A DNA stretch of 15,000 nt from Theodoxus fluviatilis. Its lineage: Eukaryota; Mollusca; Gastropoda; Cycloneritida; Neritidae. The position numbers and the translations under genes are program-made. Of this stretch, positions 9,239-15,000 are shown in pieces; within the stretch, counting starts at the first letter, position 1, and each line of letters starts with the position of its first letter. The stretch lies in NCBI GenBank assembly GCA_034096865.1, contig JAWQFJ010026917.1, positions 57,501 through 72,500 of the forward strand, in the 5' to 3' direction. Under the pieces are notes generated by a model. It did no database searches, had not been told where the DNA came from, and saw only the letters and a list, made by a program, of their open reading frames with translations.

Positions 9239-9253
9239 GTGTCTGTCTCTCTG

Positions 9254-9303
<50 letters not shown>

Positions 9304-9586
9304 CCCTGTCTCTCTCTCTCAGTCTCTCTGTCTGTCTCTCTCTCTGTGTATCTCTCTCTCTGTATATATATATATATCTGTCTCTCACTGTCTCTCTTTC
9401 TGTCTGTCTCTCTCTGTCTCTTTCTCTGTCTCTCTCTCTGTCTCTCTCTCTCTGTCACTCTCTCTCTGCCTCTCTCTGTCTCTCTCTGTCCCTCTCTCTG
9501 TCTCTCTCTCTGTCTCTCTCTCTCTATCTCTCTCTTTCTGTCTCTCTCTGTCTCTCTCTCTGTCTCTCTGTCTCTCTCTCTCTATC

Positions 9587-9621
<35 letters not shown>
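9239..9621. repeat. (CT)n-derived microsatellite block with internal (TA)n
   Basis: About 380 bp of CT repeats are interrupted by CTGTCTCT-type variants, forming a higher-order CTGT(CT)n pattern. A short (TA) run lies at 9363-9376. Long frames rich in Leu/Ser on one strand and Arg/Glu on the other are shadows of this repeat. Confidence 0.96.
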
Positions 9622-9624
<3 letters not shown>

Positions 9625-9731
9625 CATCTGTCAATGTTCCGTCCATCAGTCTGACTGGCTGGCTGGCTGGCGGCCTGGGTGGATATCTACTGCATGTTTG
9701 TCTCTCTGTCTGCATTTGTGTCCGTTTGTAC

Positions 9732-9734
<3 letters not shown>

Positions 9735-9811
<77 letters not shown>
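9735..9811. repeat. (TA)n microsatellite
   Basis: Roughly 75 bp of uninterrupted TA follows CATATG. Long TA runs extrude cruciforms easily and are unstable. GGCT repeats lie on both sides (9657-9671 and near 9857-9866). Confidence 0.96.
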
Positions 9812-9815
<4 letters not shown>

Positions 9816-9850
9816 TGTGTGTGTGCGCGCGCACGCGTGCGCGTGCGCAT
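9811..9850. repeat. Alternating purine-pyrimidine (GT/GC) tract, Z-DNA prone
   Basis: The tract begins TGTGTTGTGTG and continues through GTGCGCGCGCACGCGTGCGC to GCGCATATG. It is almost perfect purine-pyrimidine alternation and abuts the TA tract. Alternating GC/GT DNA is the classic Z-DNA former. Confidence 0.8.
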
Positions 9851-11381
9851 ATGTTTGGCTGGCTGGCGCACACACGGGCACATTAGCGATCGAGCGTATG
9901 CCCGTACGTTCAAATTACTTCAAACATAGAGGTAAGTACAATTTACCTGAAATCCAAGAAGTTTCGGTAGAGTCCCGATGTGTCCTCGCAAAGTAAGGAC
10001 ACTAAAGTCTGCAAAGTAGTAAGAGAAAACATATTTTCACACTGTGCTCAATTCAATGCATATCCAATATGGAAGAAGATGCTTGCCCCCTCCCTGGGGG
10101 AGAATTCTACCCTCAACACCGGCACAGTGGTGTTGCCTCAGCTCCCACAGGAGCCAGGGAACTTTAGCGCCAAAACGAAAAATAAATAGGAAGAAAAATA
10201 AAGTTTACACTTCGAAGAGCGAGCACCAATTACGGGGACCACATATGTCCCCGCCGCCCTAGGATTAAAGGGTCAATGTGGATGGAGCGCAGGGGACAGG
10301 AAGTGACCCCTAGTTCGCCCGACCTCAGGCGGTGACCTCGCACTCCGGGATTCGGGGTCAACGCGCATGCTCAGTGAGGTGAGGCTGCCATGGCAGGGGT
10401 GACATTTGGCCGGAGACACGGTCGGGTCCGAGGAGTAATAAACGCATCCTGGGCCCTGGCTCTTTTGTTTGCTGTGGAAGTGATTCTTAAAAAGGTCGGT
10501 CTGTGAGAAGGAGAGAGGATCCCACAGACCTCCGGAGCGCTGCGAGAGATAGGCAGGCGTGTTGGGCAGTGGGGAAGGTGCGTACGTGTGAATGGGAGAA
10601 TGTGTGTCTGCATCAAATCTTGATTGGACAGCATAGAGGGTAATGCCATACCGTCTAGACATCAGGAATGGAAACGAAGTTCCTTCTTCATTGAATTTTC
10701 CCCCCCTGAATTACACTTTCTTCGACTTCTCTCTTTTTCCAAGGAGTGAAGGGAGCGAGCTCGAAAGGTGACGACAAACAAAGAAGACAGGAATCGTGGG
10801 CAGACATCGCGGAGCCACTGAGATGCAGACGGTGCAGTTGTATTTCCGCATGACAGAATGCGCTCAAACGTGCCATTTATTACATATAGATTAAGCCAAT
10901 CTCTCAACGGCAGTGCCCATTGACCTTAACAAACAAAGCTTGCCTGTCAAGATCTGCTGCACTGGTTGACATGATTTCTTCATAGGGAGTGTTCAGTCTT
11001 GTTTTCTGCGTTGGCAGCAAAAAAGTAAGAGGATATTTCGAAACTTAATTCATGGTGTAATTTAAAAGGTTTTCTCGATTGAAAAAAATGACTGATGAAT
11101 TGTCTTGAAGGATCTAGCGTAAATTTTACGTCTACTTCACATTGTAAAATTTAACAGGACATTTCACGAACTGAACAAATGACTCCTTGTTCTTCACGAT
11201 GTATGCTCCAAATATGACGCAAATTTTAACTTTACAAATCGCTGACGATGCAAAGTCAAATACTCAGTTTTGCCATGTGAGCGATGGAACGTGTTTCATC
11301 CGCTTTGACGAGGCGTGAAGCAACGTCTTGTGCAAACGACGGTAGAGTTTCATTTTTTTATGTAATTGCTTGTTACGGCGC
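9851..11381. other. Unassigned stretch between microsatellites and transposon
   Basis: I recognise no gene here. The longest non-repeat open frame is 129 codons on the minus strand (10273-10662). It has Pro/Ser-rich, basic content and no domain I know, so I do not call it. A strong donor-like GAG|GTAAGT occurs at 9931. A possible 39-bp exon (10986-11024, open, between TTCTTCATAG and GTAAGA) is discussed in the findings. Confidence 0.45.
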
Positions 11382-11385
11382 TTAA

Positions 11386-11418
11386 GGCTATGTTTCACTA
11401 TCAAAGAGGGGGTCATTC
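11386..11418 (+). repeat. Left terminal inverted repeat of the transposon
   Basis: The outer 14 bp GGCTATGTTTCACT match the right end perfectly. Inward, ATCAAAGAGGGGGTC aligns with GAAAATGGGGGTC of the other end, with small gaps. TTAA immediately precedes it. Confidence 0.8.
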
Positions 11419-11901
11419 AACGCAGCTTTTTTTCTTGTTTTTTGTTGTTGCACATCCTCATCCTGTTAAAAAGAAGGTATTCTACAATTATTTCAAAATT
11501 GTAACCCCCCAAATAAATAAGTTTTATGGGTGTTTATAACAACATTTCATCGTTTTTGCAATGTATTAGTAACTCAGTTTAAGTATCTTCCCTTGCTCTG
11601 GGGAGTCCCAAATTGTGACCATAAGGCCATTATTATAAGGTCTACTATGTAGCAGAGAGAAAATAAGGACAAACAATATGTATGTATTTCAAAACTAATT
11701 TTATTCACTCTATGTACATCCGCATGCTAAATTTTGATGAAGATTAAACTTTGTGGTGTTTTATAGGCATCTATATTAAATTTAGACATGAAATGTTTCT
11801 GTGGATGATAAAAGTGACACATTTTGAAGTTGGAGTAAAATTTTCAGGGGTTTCCTTCCAAAATTGACTAAAATATGAAAACACTAATGATGTGACATGC
11901 G

Positions 11902-12035
11902 CGCAAATACAGAATTTGAGAAAAATGCAAATTAAAGTTATTGATGTCAAAATGCCTCTTAGAAGTAGCTTACAGATGTTTAAAAGCCACTTGACTGGTA
12001 TGCAGGGCCTCTCCTTCCTCTGCAGAGCTCTTTCC
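11902..12035. repeat. Internal direct repeat of the transposon, copy 1
   Basis: This copy shares GTAGCTTACAGATGTTTA, the AGAAGCCAC-type block, TATGCAGGGCCTC and CTCCTTCCTC with copy 2, in the same order and spacing. It carries many point differences, so the duplication is old. It lies about 370 bp left of copy 2. Confidence 0.75.
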
Positions 12036-12271
12036 ATCCTAGCTTTGGCCAATCTCTGTTTTTTTCCTTGTCTCTCTCTCCTTGTTGTTTACTATCCATG
12101 TGAACAACTTGACAGCCATGTGAGCACTCGACCACCATGTGTCTACCCTTTGGAAGTCTTTCAGCAGCCAAGTACTTCAAAGTGGCCTTTAATTCAGCTT
12201 TGAGCTGTTATACTGACAGCAGAACAGTCACTTGTACTGTTCTTGGATAGAAATCTTTCTTGGTCACAAAA

Positions 12272-12413
12272 CTGCACAAGAATACTAAATATGAGAAAAT
12301 CTGCAAATAAAAGTGATAGAAATCAAAAGTCTCTTGGATGTAGCTTACAGATGTTTAGAAGCCACCAGAGAGATATGCAGGGCCTCCCTCCTTCCTCAAC
12401 AGAGCTTTTCTCA
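12272..12413. repeat. Internal direct repeat of the transposon, copy 2
   Basis: This is the second copy of the repeat at 11902-12035. Its right edge coincides almost exactly with the point where transposase homology ends (12412), and a GTGAGA donor-like string on the minus strand lies at the junction. The repeat may be the non-coding 3' region of the parental gene or a breakpoint of an internal deletion. Confidence 0.72.
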
Positions 12414-13259
12414 CAGAGATGTCCAGAGTGTCATCCTCCTGCAGTTCTGGATAGAGTTTTTTTGTAGGCCTCTCTCACTCGCTTGACAGCCTTTGATCTC
12501 ACACGATGCTGATGATCTGCCATGGAATCAAAGATTTGGTCACAGTGGTTGTGGTAGGCACTGGGTTCTATTCCAGGCAAGTTCATATATTCACAGAACT
12601 TGTTGAAGTTGTAGACACCAAGTCCTGACAGCATGCTAGCAATAACTGCTCTTCTGTTTACCTCGAAGGCTTTGCCAGAAGTCAGTTTCTTGCTTGTGTG
12701 CCGCTTTGATATAAATGTCTGCATCACACGCCTTGCAGAACAGGGTCAATGGGACGGACAAACCTTTGATCTGAGAGCCATCACATCTAATTTCAACAGT
12801 CTCAAGTCCACACTGAGGGCACAATAAAAGTTTTATCAGTTCATTCAGCTCATCAAAGTCAACAATTGTTCTCAGATGCGAGGAAGCAGTAGCTGAGCTT
12901 TTGAGTGGTGCACGTTCTTTCACACACCTTCACTTCAGTCCCGTTGCTTGAATCAGACTCCTCACCGAAGCGTAGAAGTTTCCCATCGGGTCCTGGTACG
13001 GCAGGTGGTGTAGAAGGACGTTTCAAAGACCCTCGAAGTCCAGATGAGGTGCTTGGTTGGGGAGATCTCGATCTCTCATGAGGCACCGTTGACTTGCTCG
13101 CTCCTGATGTTGACGGTTGTGCGGACTGCGAAGGAGAAGCAGCGGGGAGGTCTGGCTTTTGTGTCTCCCAGCGAGTCTCTCGAGCTGCGGCGAGCTGCTT
13201 CTTTTTTCCGAAGACTTTCTGCGTTGATACTGCACTGTCAGTTGCTTTTTTCGACCCAT
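12412..13259 (-). pseudogene. Transposase N-terminal part, Mutator/Kolobok-like, frameshifted and truncated
   Basis: The best start is ATG at 13259-13257 (MGRKK, basic). A second frame then gives KKKQLAAARETRWETQ, a Ser/Pro-rich linker and an acidic SDSSNGTE stretch. A third frame gives a likely zinc-binding pair, CPQC (12821-12810) and CKAC (12737-12728). A fourth frame gives the hallmark FEVNRRAV (12667-12644), followed by GLGVYNFNKFCEYMNLPG. A final shift at an A-run (12457-12463) would lead into a short stretch ending DISV at 12412. This order resembles invertebrate proteins annotated as Mutator-like transposases. The catalytic Asp-bearing segment expected after DISV is absent. About four single-base shifts, at 13246-13251 (or 13202-13207), 12921-12932, 12704-12706 and 12457-12463, make it a pseudogene unless they are assembly errors. 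Confidence 0.72.
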
Positions 13260-13339
13260 GATTTGCGAGTAACTGGCACGAACACGATCGAAGCGAGAAT
13301 CGATTCAACCGGAGGCTGCCATGTTGTTTACGCTAGGAG

Positions 13340-13436
13340 CCAATCAGGCCGCGTTATTTGGTCATGTGACCTGTTTCAGCCAATGTTCTCCTAACTTTCT
13401 TGAACTCCTAAGCGATAGAAAACGGCTTCTGATTGG
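13340..13436 (-). promoter_or_regulatory. CCAAT-box promoter-like region of the transposase gene
   Basis: Upstream of the minus-strand ATG (13259) lie CCAATCAG at 13340-13347, CCAAT at 13380-13384 and CTGATTGG at 13429-13436. All are consistent with NF-Y sites, and the outer two form an inverted pair. Between them GGTCATGTGACC (13360-13371) is a near-palindromic E-box-type site. A minus-strand AACATGGCAGCC at about 13325-13314 resembles a YY1/initiator context and contains a 5-codon upstream ORF (13322-13305). Confidence 0.4.
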
Positions 13437-13528
13437 CGTATATCAATAGCTACACCCAAGCATTGTTAATATTCATGAGGTGCAGAGGATAGCCGTTCCA
13501 ACGGTATACGGCACGCGGCAATCACACG

Positions 13529-13550
13529 AACGATCGTCTCTCCGATCGTT
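13529..13550. repeat. Subterminal inverted repeat AACGATCG-6-CGATCGTT
   Basis: Two perfect 8-bp arms (13529-13536 and 13543-13550) flank TCTCTC. Lying about 220 bp inside the right end of the transposon, this could be a transposase or host factor binding site, but may be incidental. Confidence 0.4.
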
Positions 13551-13737
13551 GAAGGAAGAGAGTGAATTTTGCGAATCAATAAAGCTTGATCATGATTAAA
13601 ATGCGTCATAGCACTCTTGAATTGTGCGGTTTTTGGTACTTTTACACGTAATTTGAACCAAATGAATAGCAGAGACGTGTTCTAGGATGGTTCGAGAGTG
13701 AACTGACGCCAAAATCTAAAAATTGACGATTTTGTCG

Positions 13738-13768
13738 TTTGGACCCCCATTTTCAGTGAAACATAGCC
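13738..13768 (-). repeat. Right terminal inverted repeat of the transposon
   Basis: Read on the minus strand from 13768, it begins GGCTATGTTTCACT and continues GAAAATGGGGGTCC. It is followed outward by TTAA at 13769-13772. This is the promoter-proximal end of the transposase gene. Confidence 0.8.
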
Positions 13769-13772
13769 TTAA

Positions 13773-15000
13773 AGATTATTTTTGCATTTTGATATTGTAG
13801 CGAAGTTATGTTGATGCGTTCTAACGAATTAAAGTGTTATTGTGATGACTTCATCAATTACCACCATTGCTTTTCCCTGTAATAATTCTTTTGAGCCCTA
13901 AGGCCTGAAAGCCGTTGAAGCACGAACTACAAAGGAGCGGAATGAAGTAGATTATAATCTAAGAGGCTGATAAATGAGAACCATATCGATAAATTGTGCC
14001 GCGAAGCAAGAAAAAGGTTACACTTATTGAGCGACTTAATCCATTTTGTCAAATATTAAACCAGAAAACCATTCCATTCTTTAGCGTCTTAACATAGTTA
14101 TTTGTCATGGAGCATCAAATCCAAGACATCAGTTCACAGCACTCCCATCTGTTCTTTGTCTCAGATAGTATTTAAGGAAAAATCTCTCGAGCTGCTAATA
14201 TCTGCCTGTGAAGACAATGCTTTCATATTGGCGAATGTTTTCAAGGTAAAGGATTCTTGCACTTCAGCATGTTTAGACAATAACATCATTCAATGTGGGT
14301 ACACAACGCTTCATGTATGGGGATAGTGAAACTTGTCCCTTGTTTTTACTTTCCAAAGTACTATAAATGTTTTACGTTCACGGTAGAACCGATTCATTCT
14401 ACACGTAGTCAGAATGCTATGGTGGCTTTTTAATCATGGACAAAACTTACGGCCGACTTTGAACACCAGAAACGTTCATAACAGTACTTCTGTGCCTGTT
14501 AATTTCTATGTAAAGGCATTTGAAAATCATTAACCAACGAAGTAAAGTAATATGGCAGATACCAAGACTTTGAAAATACATGCAGATCTTATGTTTCGTT
14601 AAGAGGGTTTCTTTGAACTGCTGCAGAATGGAAGAAGATAGTATATTTATATCGGAGCATTCTTAAAGGTTTACGCATTTATTTTCGTCAGAATCAACTA
14701 AATAATTATGTTGATATTCATTAATGTCCCACCTGCTAAACTTCTTGGTTTTAAATATTGTTGAAAATAAGCTAGTTGCAATGAAAAGTTAACGCCACAT
14801 TGTTGATTGAAAAATTGAGAATCAAAACAATAGTCAAAATACACTGTTATGGTTCAGAATTTATTCCATTTTCTATATTGTTTGAAATGTTCGCCATGTC
14901 AATGTTTTGGTGGGAACAAGCTGAGCTTTGCACTCTGAGGCAGGTTTGGACCGGCTGTTTCCAAAATTATCCGTGATGCAACAATGATTTGATTGGTTAA
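13773..15000. other. AT-rich stretch right of the transposon, mostly unassigned
   Basis: Apart from the candidate exon at 14165-14245, this is AT-rich sequence with frequent stops in all frames. I see no RNA gene, repeat array or recognisable protein. Confidence 0.5.
14165..14245 (+). other. Candidate 81-bp internal exon of an unrecognised gene
   Basis: A good pyrimidine tract and acceptor (CTGTTCTTTGTCTCAG, ending 14164) precede 81 bp that are open in phase 0. They are followed by donor AAG|GTAAAG at 14245/14246. The 27 residues, beginning IVFKEKSLELLISACED, look like an amphipathic helical protein segment. I do not recognise the family. The splice signals are the best seen in the window outside Mox, but with no homology the call stays tentative. 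Confidence 0.33.

Larger units (their letters stand above)
11382..13772 (-). mobile_element. Kolobok/Mutator-like DNA transposon, TTAA-flanked, decayed and non-autonomous
   Basis: TTAA at 11382-11385 is followed by GGCTATGTTTCACT (11386-11399). The exact reverse complement of those 14 bases lies at 13755-13768, followed by TTAA at 13769-13772. The match continues imperfectly inward for about 15 more bases, with a GGGGGTC block in both ends. The interior carries a minus-strand transposase fragment (13259-12412). TTAA target duplications are known for the piggyBac and Kolobok superfamilies; the protein motifs fit the Mutator/Kolobok group and not piggyBac. The element is about 2.4 kb, shorter than an autonomous copy is expected to be, and lacks the catalytic region. 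Superfamily assignment is inference. Confidence 0.75.

Noticed and set aside
9200..9929. Frames of 60-230 codons rich in Ser/Leu, Arg/Glu or Ile/Tyr
   Set aside because: They are translations of the CT and TA microsatellites.
10273..10662. 129-codon minus-strand open frame
   Set aside because: No recognisable domain, Pro/Ser/His-rich composition and no splice or promoter context. The opposite strand is purine-rich, which favours open frames by chance.
14624..14665. Possible 42-bp exon AATGGAAG...TTAAAG between CTGCTGCAG and GTTTAC
   Set aside because: It is open only in a phase incompatible with the preceding candidate exon and has a weak donor.
1..15000. tRNA, rRNA, spliceosomal snRNA and CRISPR arrays
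   Set aside because: By eye I found no tRNA A/B box pair with cloverleaf, no snRNA 5' signatures and no spaced direct-repeat array. A tRNAscan/Infernal run would be the decisive test.

Overview
The window is animal genomic DNA. It is moderately AT-rich, its coding sequence is split by introns, and it carries long (CT)n, (TA)n and (GAY)n microsatellites. The protein sequence and repeat style suggest a lophotrochozoan, most likely a mollusc and perhaps a gastropod. That placement is an inference, because nothing here is a taxonomic marker.

The one confidently identified host gene is a Mox/Meox (mesenchyme homeobox) gene on the + strand. Two of its exons are present. Exon 560-729 encodes homeodomain residues 1-44 plus a short N-terminal lead. 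Exon 3782-4027 encodes residues 45-60 and the C-terminal tail, ending in TAG. The 3052-bp intron splits the homeodomain at the classical 44/45 position in phase 0. Earlier exons lie upstream of the window. The intron begins with a large imperfect GAC/GAT/GAG tract and carries two POU octamers, one of them beside a TAATTA homeodomain site. The 3' flank from 4028 to about 6190 has the character of a long 3' UTR, with possible polyadenylation signals at 5393 and 6181.

Between about 6.2 and 11.4 kb no protein-coding gene is recognised. The stretch holds a 60-nt imperfect hairpin at 8047, a CRE-type inverted repeat at 8510, a CpG-rich cluster of transcription-factor-like sites at 8650-8760, a 380-bp (CT)n-derived block, and a (TA)n tract joined to an alternating GT/GC tract.

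From 11382 to 13772 lies what I read as one intact DNA-transposon insertion of about 2.4 kb. It has matched terminal inverted repeats beginning GGCTATGTTTCACT, bounded by TTAA on both sides. On the minus strand inside it is the N-terminal part of a Mutator/Kolobok-type transposase: a basic start, a Ser/Pro-rich linker, paired CxxC motifs and a FEVNRRAV motif. This reading frame is broken by about four single-base shifts and stops before the catalytic core, so the copy is non-autonomous and decayed. The right part of the element retains a compact CCAAT-box promoter-like region. The left part holds two copies of a roughly 135-bp repeat.

The last 1.2 kb is unassigned, apart from a well-formed candidate 81-bp internal exon at 14165-14245. 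It is phase-compatible with weaker candidates at 8895-8995 and 10986-11024. If real, they would belong to an unrecognised gene whose intron contains the transposon.
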